A stretch of 64,000 bases of DNA from Angiostrongylus vasorum. Taxonomy: Eukaryota > Nematoda > Chromadorea > Rhabditida > Metastrongylidae. Both the position numbers and the translations under genes were made by a program. Shown in pieces: positions 1-11,575 of this stretch. Where the stretch lies: contig JADANN010000222.1 of NCBI GenBank assembly GCA_018806985.1, forward strand, positions 455,001 through 519,000. The letters are read 5' to 3'. A model generated the notes under the pieces. The model had not been told where the DNA came from, did not search any database, and saw only the letters and a program-made list of their open reading frames with translations. Position 1 is the stretch's first letter. Each line of letters starts with the position of its first letter.

Positions 1-200
1 GTGGCCCAAGACGCCGAGAGCTTGGAGGACAAAGAGAGATGAGGACATGCCATGCATTAGGATAAGCTACAGATCATATCCACAGGTGTTAGGTGCACTT
101 TGACATGATCGATGAGGATAGCAAGTTACCCAAGCAGCGATGGTGCAGGTGACTACGAAACGAGATGAGTCATCTGCCGAAAACGGTCAGGTGGCTGGTC

Positions 201-647
201 TTAGATAACGATATGTTTGCACCGATGGGTGCCACCACTGCTTAAGAGATAACTTGGGCCATAAATAGAGCGGCTGAGAACTGATAAGCCGACTATGGCG
301 GCATAACAGATACACAGCATAAGTTGGCCGATCGCTGCCTTGTACGCATGGCGTACATTGTGAGAAGAATGGTACATGCCACCGATAGCGTTGCAGACAG
401 AACGTATTTGAGGATGTCCGCGTCTACTGACAACGCACCTCAGACCAGTTGGTAAACAATAAAGAACGTTGACACGAGATGAAGATTTGGATTTGGATGA
501 CGATGCACCGGGCTGATCGGAAGCGTGACGTAGTACCAGTAATGCGAAGTCAATGTAGAATTCGCAACTGTCACGTAACAACGGTGAAATGAAGTTAAGT
601 ACAATTTGGAACCGTTTAACTACTACGCTAACCCACATAGGTGACAT
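201..647 (-). CDS. Weak hypothetical ORF, 148 codons
   Basis: This is the longest open frame in the first 5 kb. It would encode 148 residues with a hydrophobic stretch near the C-terminus (around residues 105-130) and a Ser-rich stretch near residues 48-58. No domain or family is recognised. No clear nematode splice acceptor or donor frames it, and the product lacks a convincing signal peptide. Local GC is slightly higher than in the flanks, which is the only other hint that it may be coding. It could equally be a decayed repeat reading frame. Confidence 0.2.
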   Translation of the reverse strand: MSPMWVSVVVKRFQIVLNFISPLLRDSCEFYIDFALLVLRHASDQPGASSSKSKSSSRVNVLYCLPTGLRCVVSRRGHPQIRSVCNAIGGMYHSSHNVRHAYKAAIGQLMLCICYAAIVGLSVLSRSIYGPSYLLSSGGTHRCKHIVI

Positions 648-879
648 ATGAGACCACCATGGGACGAACCAAGATCGTAGTTCACGAGGCTATTTATATG
701 CCTCTGGAGAAGGCTGTATTTCGTACAGCTCCAGCATCTTTACCGAAAACATTCGTCGGCAACCGTTCCAAATCCTCTCAAAACCAGAGATCAGCTGGCG
801 AAAGACGGCTCTCGTAAACATCCTCACGCCCTTTGTGTTATTGTCCGCATGATGATTTTTTGCACAGTAATAACAAACA

Positions 880-1025
880 ACAAGTTATTTGCAAAACTCC
901 GGACCGCTCCTTTCCGGGGAGTAACGCGTTCACCACCACACCATGCGCGTCCTTCGTTTCGCCTGTCTTTCACCTAGTTCTATCGATCTCTGTCATCAGC
1001 AATCACCTGTCAGCGGGATTATTTC
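880..1025 (-). repeat. SINE-A fragment (tRNA-derived repeat)
   Basis: The piece shares long stretches with other copies in this window, for example at 52.2 and 59.5 kb: a 'gcaaaactccgga' end, a 'ggggagtaacgcgttcaccaccacacc' block and a 'cagcaatcacctgtcagcggg' end. The section carrying the box-B-like motif is deleted here. In the tRNA-like orientation the copy reads on the minus strand. Confidence 0.7.
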
Positions 1026-2414
1026 GCAATATACCCTGCCATTAAAAAGAGTAGGCAGTAAATAAAAACGGTTAAGACAAACAACAAGCTCCGATTGCAC
1101 ACAGAGGTTTGCATAACAGGTCTGTTTATAGCGACCAAAGTTCCTTAGGATGGGGTTTACGTACTACATTTCCAGACGACATGAGAAACAGTGGATATGA
1201 CCATTTCTACAAAAACATACGACAACAGAAAGAAATAGTAACTATTCTGGCAATAGTTGCTATATCGTAATCCTTTCACAAGTTCGAGCATTCGCTTGGC
1301 AGGTAGCTAACCGATTTTGAGAACCCAGTCGTTCTTACGTGAGAGTTTTACTGGTTACCGCTCAAGTGACGGTCAACCTCAAGTTTAATTTGAATAATGT
1401 CAGTGATTGTTAAAGATTTTCAAACATTTATACACATTAGAATGTCGATGACAAGAAAAACCTTTATTAAATTACATACGTGGAGATGTGAATATAATAG
1501 ATTACAAATGTTGAACAACCACTGAGTCACGAATGCTTGGTCCGCTGTTTTCAAGAAATACTAACGGCATATTATACAAAAAGCTAAGAAGGTTTTTTCG
1601 AGGAAAACCATCACTGCAGAAAACAAAATCTTCGCATAGGATAAATATTAACAATTAGATAGCAAACTATTGTAATATTTCGATTCTCTAAGGATCCACC
1701 TAGTTGCCTCAACCTCATCAATACTGAAAAGCCGGCTTGGGCGAAGGAATTAAAGCCACTGAAGATATCGAAACAAGAACAGAAAATAATGTTCCGTGAG
1801 GATTTTTCTATGGACAAGCACTAAAATTAATCCACCTTATCACAGAGAATTCTATGCGTTCATAAGGCAACTACTACTTAGCAGCATGAAATTGTCAATT
1901 CCACAAGCACCTCGTTGATTGCCGAAGTTTGCACATTCAAAGCGAACCTATGGAAAGCAACCATATTCGTTCGAGTTTTAGTACAAAAAATGTTTTTGGA
2001 AATAAAATATGTGTGAGGAGAAAAAAATTTATTTACGAGAGGAAAAAAGAGAAAGAACAATATATCCGTGCCGATTTTTGGAAAATTCAGAGAAAGAGCT
2101 GAAAGGTCTCCTGAGGTTGATTTAAAAAACGCAATATGAAGAGATTCCGAAACACACCTCATGAGTATCCCGTGGACACTGAAGCATGTACCGTCGCCAC
2201 GTACGACCACGGTATTCATCCCGACTTACATAAATATTCAGCGGGCAAGTGTAGTCACAACAAACTCGCATCTGTAGCTGGTACATCGGTTTCCACGAAT
2301 CGAAGACGACGGTGAACGGCTCTGATGTCGTTGACTGAACAATAAATTCGAATGCTTACATTTTACTTTACTGACTATTATTATTTTCTCACGGCATGGT
2401 ACGATGTGAAATAG

Positions 2415-2545
2415 AATCACTATGATGCTGAGACATTTGCAAAACTTGGGCCGGAGACTAGATTCGAACTCGCGATTCCCGTTTCAGGGGACTCGAATCT
2501 GGCCTGGGGTCAAATTTTTGCAGATATCTCACCGCCATAGTTGTT
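2415..2545 (-). repeat. SINE-A-like fragment
   Basis: It starts with the 'gatgctgagacatttgcaaaac' border seen in SINE-A copies. On the minus strand it contains a box-B-like GAGTTCGAATC. The middle diverges from the other copies, so it may be a related subfamily. Confidence 0.5.
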
Positions 2546-4235
2546 GTATTTGACGTAATAAATTAAAATGTTATTCATTCGTTCACTGAGAAGTAAAACA
2601 CAGAATTTATGATTGAATTTAAAAGATATATAGAAGTGAACAAGAAACAAAAACAAACGGGTTCCAGCTAATAACCAATTCATCAAAAGTCTAAAGTCGG
2701 ATGTTTTGCTTTAATGGAATTCCGAACCACAAAAGAAACCTTTAACCTGAGATAATGACTTTCTGAAAATGGAAAAAAAATGCGAAAAATTAAGAATAAA
2801 CGACGACAGTTGTGTTTAAAACAAACTAGGTGCCTTTTTTCCGTCCCACGTAAGTCAAGATTATCCAAATGCCTTCATCAAATACATTTGTTGTCACGTT
2901 TTCGAAAGAAACCCTCCCTCTGCGCTCGAGTTACCATTAAATTGTATGAAAGACAGATCAGTGTCATGTACCTTATGAGATAGCGTAGACATTTCCTTTT
3001 CACGTAGAAAAGTTGCAGTGAAACGTTGATTGTTTGCTGAGAACACGGCTGTAAATTGCAATTCAGGTCAAAAAAAGTCACAAAGGAGTAAAAAATCGGT
3101 GTTCATAAGGAATACAGATGATACTGTGGAAATACGATCACTTACGAGCTCGATCGATACGTCGATAGGAACGATCGAACGAGCCTTTCCAATTTGTCCA
3201 AAGCTTGGTGGTGAAATAAGCAACAGGGATCTATAACGCAACAAGGATATATGCAACAGCGACCAACAAAGGAAGACCGATACTACATGTAGGCTTAGAA
3301 TTTGATGTCAACGCACTCGGAGTGAGGAAATGTTCACAATAGGAAAATCTCGTTCGCTACAAGCATTTTTTTTAAAATGTATCTTGCTATATTAAGTAAT
3401 TTGAATTCTCGTGAAATCCATAGGTGTAAAAACTACAACTTCAAAAATGGTAAAGTATTTGGTACGGTTTTCTACAGAAGAGATGTGGTTTGGCGTTGTA
3501 CTCCTGTTTTATAGGGATTAATAATTGTTATAGAATAATGAGGGATAGACCTACAGCTTTGTAAGAGTAATTGTAGAGCGGCAGAAGATGTAACCCCGAT
3601 TCGAAACCACATAGATTACCTAAACTCTTTCTGCTTGAATTCACATTCCTCAAACGTAGTCAAAGAAGATTAGAATCGTTTGTAAGAAGCACGCACCTTT
3701 TTTCAAAGTTACACTCAACAATGACACAGTGATGTGATGTCTGTGATTTCATTCTGGAAAGTATCAACATTAAGTCTGATAAACCAAATTTTGTCTTTAC
3801 TTATTGTGCACCAGTCATCTAGAAGGATACAATAGCTCATTACATGTGGTGCAGCCACTCTTTCGCTAGTGCGATAGAAACATATTGCAGAAAAAATCAA
3901 ATTGAAGCTGGAACAATCTAGTAATTAAAGATGAGGGAATTCTACTTAGCCAATTTCATACATTTCATTTGTAGTCCTATTCAGCACTTCAGTCTGGTTT
4001 GAAAGAGATGGAATCGGTATCCTTGTTGATCGCATTGCCCTGCTGTTTAATGGAAGCAGTGAAGGATATATTCCTAGGATAACAAGAATCGTTGAACGAA
4101 GAGTTTGCACAATTTCGCATTACTGTACACTAATTTGTAATTAACGTCATCAAAAAGTTGAAGCCCAATAATACCTCAAGAAAGAAGAAATTTTTACGAT
4201 GCAGTTTAATGTTTTGAAAGGAAGCAGAGACTCAC

Positions 4236-4311
4236 GAGTCAATGAGACTTTGTTTTGGAAGATCCTCGCTCCCAGAAAGTCTGTCGGTCGATTTTTCATC
4301 GAAATCGTGCG
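4236..4311 (-). CDS. Candidate coding exon, unknown gene
   Basis: On the minus strand this 76-nt segment is preceded by a pyrimidine-rich tract ending TTTTTATAG and followed by a GTGAGT donor. One frame reads HDFDEKSTDRLSGSEDLP and onward, a natural-looking acidic peptide. A second frame is also open, and it is the one whose phase fits the exon at 4,556-4,645. I do not recognise the protein. The splice signals are the main support, so treat it as an isolated exon candidate of a minus-strand gene that cannot be assembled here. Confidence 0.35.
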
Positions 4312-4555
4312 CTATAAAAATGAAATCTCGGAAGACAAATAGTAAATGGAGTTCCTACTATTTTACTCAAAGTACTTCTGTACTTTCATGCTAATAGAGC
4401 ACGTGGCCACGTATGACGCAGATATTTCAGTGATTAAAGACGGGCATATTCATAATGCTACATTTCTTTACACTGAAACTTCTTGTATATTCTCTAAAGA
4501 AGCCAGAAGCAAAGCCATGAGAATTTCTTGTGTACTCACTTCTTGACCTCCTTAC

Positions 4556-4645
4556 CTGAGCGTGCCGCCTGACGTGGTTCTCAATGGAATTGATGCGCTT
4601 CCCAAAGTCATCGACGGGCCTGGGAAACTTCGAGTCAGTAACTGT
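4556..4645 (-). CDS. Candidate coding exon, unknown gene
   Basis: Exactly 30 codons lie between a T-rich acceptor (TTTTTAG) and a GTAAGG donor on the minus strand. The frame reads TVTDSKFPRPVDDFGKRINS followed by IENHVRRHAQ. The mix of charged and hydrophobic residues is typical of real protein and unlike the surrounding AT-rich noise. Entry and exit are both phase 0. No domain is recognised. It probably belongs with the neighbouring candidates at 4,236-4,311 and 4,948-5,001, but the phase of the latter does not join it directly, so at least one exon is missing or a call is wrong. Confidence 0.42.
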
Positions 4646-4947
4646 CTAAAAATATCTGGTGAAACCTGTTAAAATATTATGCAAATATATTGAAAATAGG
4701 TCCGAAAAATTGGACTGTATCGATCTGACAAAGTATAGGGCTCTCGTCTTATACGACGACGACATCTTTATAGAACTCACACGCGAAAAAGAGATATTGT
4801 GGGTCGTACGACCTGTATAGAAGCCATATTCTTTGTGGTGGTTTATTTTGAAAAACTTCTTCAGATATTTTACCGAAAGAAGAATTTACAGCACGTCCAA
4901 CACTGCTGTTGTAGTAGTGGTCGTCCATGAAAGGCTATTCTCTATAC

Positions 4948-5001
4948 TTAGCGATTTTACTGTTTCTGGACCAGTGTCCTGAACATTAATTTGAACTCTA
5001 G
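4948..5001 (-). CDS. Candidate small coding exon, unknown gene
   Basis: This is a 54-nt minus-strand segment between a CTCTCAG acceptor and a GTATAG donor. Only one frame is open, and it reads RVQINVQDTGPETVKSL. Entry is phase 1 and exit is phase 1, which does not fit the phase-0 entry of the 4,556-4,645 exon. It is therefore reported singly. The product is unknown. Confidence 0.33.
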
Positions 5002-5824
5002 CTGAGAGATCAACATGGTTTAGACCAACAACAATCTAATTTTTGAGATTTAACCCAATCAACATGTTGAATGAAAGCCATTTTAGAAAGACTCAATGAC
5101 AGATAGAGGAAAATAACATCAAATCATACTTGAAAGGATTCTCACGTCCTCTACGGCCAACATCTCAAGATATACGTTTATGGTTTACGCCAACAACTTA
5201 TGCTCTTTTGATGGATAAAATTCGCTCACAACAGAGTGACATTTGCAGAAGACAGGATATATAGAGTACATTTTCGCTCAATATCGATTATTCTCCATCT
5301 CTATATTATTCTACCTATGGGTCTCCCTCACAGACGTGCGCGCAGTGCAACTTCAAGTAGTGGATAGGGGGTTAATCGCGCACCAAAACCGACCTTGTCT
5401 TCTTTAATACGTACATGGATGTAGGGAATGGACTCACTGTTTCTGTTGCACCGATTTATACACACCATCTCTATTTATGAGAATGTATTCTTGAACGAGT
5501 GTGGGTGCGTTTTCGCTAATGCCGATTGTATTCTATGAGTCAATTTGGCCAAAGGCATTCAACCAAGTGACAGAGAAATATATGGGAGGAGGTTAGGAGT
5601 CGCCTCCAACAAATAAGCTCCATGTCCACTCTGGGAGAGACTGGCAAGCTACCCGTGAGTATACCCAGCCCCCCACGTTCAGAGCCCAGCAACCTACACG
5701 TGTGTATCAAAAAGCTAAAAACAGTAAAAGAAACGGGCCGCATTCCTCTGACCCCCGCAAGAACCCCGAATTCGGCAGCGTTGGGTAGGACGAGTACGGA
5801 GAGGCTGCTAAAATCTCAGGGCCA

Positions 5825-6115
5825 GTGGAAGCTGCATGGATTGCAAAGAACTATGGTGACGATCTGTACCTACAATGCATGTACCCTGCATCCGAGTCCT
5901 CGATAGAAGACTTGCTCATGGAAGCAACAAGGATAAGTTACGACGTCATCGGCCTGGCGGAGACGAGACGACGCCACCCATTCAACGCCGTCTATGATAC
6001 CGGAAAAGAACGGTTCCTAAGAACATGCGGCAGCAGAGGAGGCGACGGCATCCGCGTTCTTGTCAGCACGAGTTTGTCCATGAACATCGATTCATCCGAA
6101 CAACTAACAACCTGA
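5825..6115 (+). pseudogene. RTE endonuclease domain remnant (copy A)
   Basis: About 96 codons of the exonuclease/endonuclease/phosphatase-type domain that opens RTE polyproteins and nicks target DNA. TICTYNACTL just upstream (5,849-5,880, other frame) is the first strand motif, and GLAETRRRHP at about residues 40-50 carries the metal-binding Glu. The later DFNAKIG and SDHR motifs are in other frames or lost. The frame is broken, so no active enzyme can be made. Confidence 0.8.
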
Positions 6116-6629
6116 ATCGGACGTTTACGATTAAAAAGAAGTGAATTAATACCGGCTTTGACGATCTTCGTCGTTAACGTGTTGACATCAAACTTTGATT
6201 GTATGGAGTTGGAGAATTTCAATAAGAAAAAACCATACATTTTTCTAGGTCATCATTAGAGATTTTAACGCTGGAATTAGAACTAGAAAAACGTTAATAA
6301 AACGTCACATTGGTAGCCACGGATTACAATGGAACGAGCGAGATGAGCGGTTCTTTTAGTTTATCGTCACGACGAAGATCGTTCATGGTAACTCCCAACT
6401 GCAAAAGCCACACCCTCAACGTTGGAAGTGGAAGTCTGCCACTGCAGAGTTCCATAACGAAACAGACCACAACATAGTAAATCGACGGTTTTCCCCAACC
6501 GCAGATCCCTTCAATAGCCACGCTCTCCAGCCCTAATAATAAAGGGATGCTTATGTCGTACCACCGGTTCTCCGTTCTGATGTGCGACATGATATTTCGT
6601 TGACGAAGAATCAAACAGCACCAGTTTCG

Positions 6630-7600
6630 GACAGAATAAGATCTGAAGATGTGAAAAACCTTTCGCCGGTACTCATAGACACACTTGTTCGCCTCTTCAC
6701 ATGTTACACGTCCTAACGCAAGTCTCCTACTGGGTGGAAAACCAGCATGATCGTGCTGTTATTCAAGAAATGTGACCTCATATCGAATATCGACAACTAC
6801 CCGCAATCCATCCACACGATAACAAGACTCATCGAAGTATCGCGAAAGTATAAAAGACTGCTCTGCCTTACTTTCATTGATTTAAAGAAGGTTTTTACTC
6901 AGAAGAGATAGCAGCAGTCATGGAAGCCCTGGACAGTCAAGGAGTCCCTACTCAGTACATAAAGATTCTTCGTGAGCTGTACAAAAAATTTCACAACCAA
7001 GATATCACCATTCTACACGATATTAACATCAGAGGGGCTATGCAAGGCGATACCATTTCGCCAAAATTATTCCGCCATCCTCCAGAACGTCATGCAAACA
7101 CTGGAATGGGATAACATGGGAGTGTAAGCCGATGGTCGGCAGTTACACAATCCTCGCTTTGCTGATGACATCGTTCTTATAACACCAAAGATTAGCCAAG
7201 CGGAACAAATGCTTGCCGACTTTGATAAAGCCTGTTGGGAGATTGGTCTTGGACTAAACCTCACAAAAACGATCTTGATGACATGAGAAACAGGTCGATT
7301 ACGTATGTTCCATTCGAGCTCAGCGCAGTGAATATCTCCGAATGCTACAGTTGCGTCTATCTAGGTCGGGAAATCAACATGCGCCAGAGTTGAGCAGGAG
7401 GAAGCGAGCACCTTGGAGAGAATTCAAGAGCATCGAAGAAAGGGTAAAGAGAACAGAGAACATCCGACTCCTTGCCCACCTTTTCAACTCCGCGATTCTT
7501 CCTACCCCTAACGTATGTTACAGGGAATCCGCTCGCTACGTGAGCGGGATGAAAGATCACGTAGCGTTATTGAATACGCAGTCAAAATGACAACACTAGG
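6630..7600 (+). pseudogene. RTE reverse transcriptase remnant (copy A)
   Basis: Segments of the RT domain in changing frames: a motif equivalent to LTFIDLKKAFDS near 6,870, MEALDSQGVPTQYIKILREL from 6,920, a QGDTISPK-like block near 7,045, and RFADDIVLIT near 7,155 containing the catalytic Asp pair. The palm and part of the thumb (SRRKRAPWREFKSIEE, 7,395-7,445) are recognisable. Several frameshifts and deletions make it non-functional. Confidence 0.82.
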
Positions 7601-7602
7601 AG

Positions 7603-8130
7603 TGGTCTACCAGTTTCGCCAATGTATTCGTCTCCGCACGCCTTACAGGAGATCAGATAAACTGTACCCGAGCTCATGCAGTCACCGTCTCTACCATTAG
7701 GGTAAAATATGCTATTTTGCGTTGCACATAGACGGTCATAAAGGCGGTTACGAACCAGCTAGCGCCTAAGAGTACTCGGTGGCATTTCAACTACGTTTAC
7801 CGAATTCTCTAGACTGGCCTTTCTTAAGCAGCGTTTTATATCTGCGCTTACATCATTTGAGACGAAGGGTAGGACAAAAGGGACCATTTTATCGCTAGAG
7901 TTGTCGCTTGCGTGCCTACGATTTTCCCTACACCTATCCCGAGCTACAGTTTCGTAGCCATTAAAAAGGGCTATTTGCCGCGCCAAGTTCCGGGACTTCT
8001 CTCTCTGTCTCTGCTCTCTTCCCGTGCACACGTTGGTTGCTGTTCGAAACATGTTTCTTAAAAGCGCCCTTTTCGTGATCCTCTCACCCTTCTCACACGA
8101 AAAGGGCGCTTGTAAGAAACATGTTTCGAA
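7603..8130 (-). mobile_element. Truncated Penelope-like element fragment
   Basis: The minus strand encodes the end of a Penelope-like polyprotein: the post-RT linker (RNLARQIALFNGYETVARDR, then SNDVSADIKRCLRKASLENS) followed by CMSSGTVYLIS and DEYIGET, the opening of a GIY-YIG endonuclease. The GIY-YIG domain stops after YIGET at about 7,605, so the element is truncated at both ends. It sits inside RTE copy A. Text resembling the RTE sequence (roughly 'ctaggagt') occurs on both sides, suggesting a short target-site duplication. A 35-bp inverted repeat marks its 5' end. Confidence 0.82.
8043..8130. repeat. 35-bp inverted repeat (hairpin) at Penelope fragment end
   Basis: The arms at 8,043-8,077 and 8,096-8,130 are reverse complements with one mismatch, separated by an 18-nt loop. 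The right arm ends exactly where RTE copy A text resumes. The arm sequence is part of the Penelope coding region, so a short piece of the element was copied back in inverted orientation at the 5' terminus. Confidence 0.9.
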
Positions 8131-8307
8131 TGCTAGAGTATCGCCTGTCATGTATTTAAAGGAAGGGATCCGAAGCTCCGACCCTAGGTCAACGATCAAA
8201 TATCACAGACCGTGTTCTCTAGAAGAAAAAGTGGGCTAGACACGTAATGCTTATGAACGGCAACCGATCACCGATGAACAAGATCCGTTAGTAAGTAGAT
8301 TCCTGAG

Positions 8308-8319
8308 GATGTCAAACGT
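8308..8319. repeat. 12-bp target-site duplication, left copy
   Basis: The 12-mer gatgtcaaacgt is repeated at 11,564-11,575. Between the two lies RTE copy B in opposite orientation, with its 3' tail directly abutting this left copy. Confidence 0.9.
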
Positions 8320-11300
8320 CACCTGTCACCTGTATTACCTGTAGTCCCGTTGATCGTTGAGTGAGTCTAGCGGGCGCAAGTAAATCTTCCACTTTTTCCC
8401 TATCGCGTGCACGAGTAACCCAGTGTGTTCTGCTCGCTCTAGAGACTCGTTGAGCCTCATATCTTTCTTCCAGGGTGTTCGTGAAGAACTCTAAGCGTCG
8501 AGTTGGTGGTCTTCCTGCAGTACCTTTGACATCCGGAGGAATTCAGTCACTAACGGCTCTTGTCCATCGGTTCTCATTCATACGCATTACGTGTCCTGCC
8601 CACTTTATCTTCGACGGTTTGGAGTACAGTCGTTGACGCAGGTCGGAGCTTCGGATCCCATCCCCTATTTGTGTGAAACGGGATACTTCTAGTATCGGCC
8701 TTTCGACTGCGCGTTCAATAACGCTGAGTGACCTTTCATCCCGCTTACGCAGCGACTAGGTTTCTGAAGCATACGTTAGGGCAGGAAGTACCGTTGAGTC
8801 GAAAAGGTGGGCACGGAGTCGGGTGTTCTTTGTCCTCTTCGCTACATCCTCGATGCTATTGAAAGCTCCCCAAGCCGCTTGTTTCCTTCTGCTCAACTGT
8901 GGAGCTAAGTCGTTCATCATATTGATTTCCCGACCTAAATAGACATAACTGGAGCAATCGGAGACATTCGTTCCGTTGAGCGTGAACGGGACATACGAAA
9001 CCAATCCGTTCTTCATAAACACCGTTCTTGTGTGATTTGGTCGAAGACCAACCTTTTCCACATGCTTTATCAAAGTCGGCAAGCATACGTTCCGCTTGGT
9101 TAATGTTTGTTGTTATAAGGACGATGTCATCAGCATAGCGAACATGGTGTAACTGCCGACCATCCATTTTACACTCCCATATTATCCCATTCCAATGTTC
9201 ACATGACGTTCTGGAGGGTGGCGGTGAATAATTTTGGCCACATGGCATCGCCTTGCTTAACCCCTCTTTTGACGTCAATGATAATATCGTTGTAGAATGG
9301 TGAAATCTAGGTTGTGAAATTTTTGTACAGCTCACGAACAATCTTTATGTACTGAGTAGGGATTCATTGACTATCAAGGGCTTCCAAGACCGCTTCTATC
9401 TCAACTGAGTCAAAGGCCTTCTTTAGATCGATGAAAGTGAGACAGAGCGGTCTTTTGTACTCTCGCGATGCTTCAGTGAGACTTGTTATCGTGTGGATGT
9501 GGTCCATCATAATAAATCCTTTTCGAAACCCTGCTTGCTCACATGGCTGTTTTTTCGTCCAGTGTTCTGTCAATCCTGTTTAGGATGAATCGAGTGAAAA
9601 GTTTGTAGACGACAGACACCAAGCAGATTGAGCGATAGTTGCCGATGTCGTGTAGGTCACCGTTCTTGAACAATAACACGGTCGTGTCGGTCTTCCACTG
9701 AGTAGGGACTCTGCATTCAGACAGGTAACGTTTGAAGAGCCGAGCCAGTGTGTTTACGAGGACTGGCGGGAAGGTTCTTCAGGTATTCTGCTCTTATCCT
9801 GTTCGGACCTGGTCTTGTTCGATTTTTTCACCGACGAAATGGCACGGGTTTCGGATTGAACCGGTGGTACAACATAGCCATCTTCCTTTATATCATTTGA
9901 TGGAAGGTGGACTTGGCTATCGAAGAGATCAGAGTAGTATTCGTGAATGATTTTCTCCATTGCCTTTCTGGACGCTGTAACTGTTCCGTCTGGGCGCCGG
10001 AGTGCAATCATTTTGGTCTTGTAATTGGCGAAGTCGGTGGGCTTTGCGAATGCTTTTCCCAGCCTCTGCAGCTTCGACCATTACTGCTGCTCTTCTCTCT
10101 TTAAGATCTTCTTTTATCGCCTGCTGCACTGTTTTTCAAGTTCTGACGTTAGTTCGCGGTTCCCTGCAGCTCGTGCGATTCCATGCTGGCGTGTCAGCCC
10201 GAGTGTTTCTGGAGACAAACGTCTCTTCGTGACTTTCGAACTCTCAGCTTTCATAGCGCTAATGTGAAGATATTTAATGAGCCCATCGTATTCTTCGTCG
10301 ATATTATCGACAACGGCATTTTCCCAACAGCCGACTAATGAATTGAATAAGTCCCTGTTTATAGTGGTTTTGGGACTTCGTTTTTTGAATTTAGTGGCTT
10401 TTTTCTCCTTTCGGGAGAAATAGAACCTTTGCACAAAGGGAGGCTGTGGTCTGATCCCGTTTAGAATTTTGGGACAACAGCGACATCGATTGGGCAAAAC
10501 CTTCTATTTACTACGATTTGGTCTATTTCGTTATGGTGCTCTCCATTGGGAGACTCCCACGTCCAGCGTTGAGGGTGGGCGCTTCTGGAATTGCGAGTTA
10601 CCATAATTGGTCTTGTTCGCAATGATAAACTCAGATAGCCGCTCACGCTGTTCGTTCCATTCTAATGTGGGTCCCAATGTGACGTTCTTCAGACGTTCTT
10701 CTAGGTCCAATCTTGGCGTTGAGATCTCCAATGATGATCTTGAAGAACGTGTGGTCTTCTCTGTAGAACTTCTTCAAGTCCATATGGAACGCTTCGACTT
10801 CTTCTTGGTCATAGTTTGACGTCAGCGCGTAAACGACGAAGATTGTCAAAGCCGGTATTGATCAACATCTTTTTTAATCGTAACATCCGATCCGAGTTGT
10901 AAGCTGTTCGAATGAGCCGATATTTATCCTTCTTGCTTGCATGAGCAAGTTTTCTATCGAGGACTCGGACGCAAGTGTACATGCACTGTAAATACAGATC
11001 GTCACCATAGTCCTTTGTATTCCAGGCAGCTTCCATTGATCCTGAGATTTTAACAGTCTCTCCGTACTCGTCCTACCCAACGCTGCGAAATTTGGGGGCT
11101 CTTTTTGAGGTCAGGGGAATGAGGCTCGTTTCTTTTACTTTGTTTAGTATTCTGATACTCACAGCTTGCTGGGCTCTGAACGTGGGGGCTGGATATACTC
11201 ACGGGTAGCTTGCCAGTCTTTCCCAGAATGGACATGGAGCTTATTTGTTGGATGCGACTTCTAACCGCCTGCCATATACTTCCCTCTCACTTGATTGCAG

Positions 11301-11563
11301 GTTTTTTGGCCGAATTTACTCGTAGAATACAATAAGCGAGAACGCACCCACACACGCATGCATGAATACGCCTAGCAAATACAGAAAGTATGTGCCAAAT
11401 CGGCGCAGCAGAAACAGGGAGTCCATCCTCTGATCCATCTGCGTCTCAGGGAAGCAAAGGTCGCTTTTGGTCCGCGATCAACCTTCTATCCGCCATCTGT
11501 GGACGTGCCACCTGGCCTCGTGACTAACCGGCTCGAGATCCCTCATATGAGGGAGATTAGTGG
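8320..11563 (-). mobile_element. Near full-length RTE-type LINE copy B, nested in A
   Basis: A 3,244-bp minus-strand RTE element lies between perfect 12-bp duplications. The 3' tail (8,320-8,345) is short 'acaggtg' repeats on the element strand. Reading minus, the order is: 5' leader, endonuclease (10,640-11,040, IIIGDLNAKIGPRRTSEE present), the NEIDQIVVNRRF block near 10,500, a linker, RT (8,850-9,960; LTFIDLKKAFDSVEIEAVLE, VRYADDIVLITTN) and the C-terminal thumb. The part of the endonuclease with the AETRR motif is deleted, and several frameshifts break the polyprotein, so this copy cannot move by itself. It is younger than copy A, which it interrupts. Confidence 0.9.
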
Positions 11564-11575
11564 GATGTCAAACGT
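11564..11575. repeat. 12-bp target-site duplication, right copy
   Basis: Second copy of gatgtcaaacgt, immediately 5' of the resumed RTE copy A sequence (actacaggaag...). Confidence 0.9.

Larger units (their letters stand above)
1..4235. other. Mostly unassigned AT-rich sequence
   Basis: Apart from the short repeat pieces and the weak reading frame listed separately, I recognise no gene, RNA or complete mobile element here. Open frames are short, have no family signature and are what AT-rich DNA gives by chance. A minus-strand exon near 3.7-3.9 kb is conceivable because a splice-like polypyrimidine tract and AG occur there, but the phases do not connect convincingly to the candidate exons further right. 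Confidence 0.4.

Noticed and set aside
7759..8199. 146-codon minus-strand ORF as a host gene
   Set aside because: It is the linker region of a Penelope-like polyprotein that continues into a truncated GIY-YIG domain, so it is mobile-element sequence.
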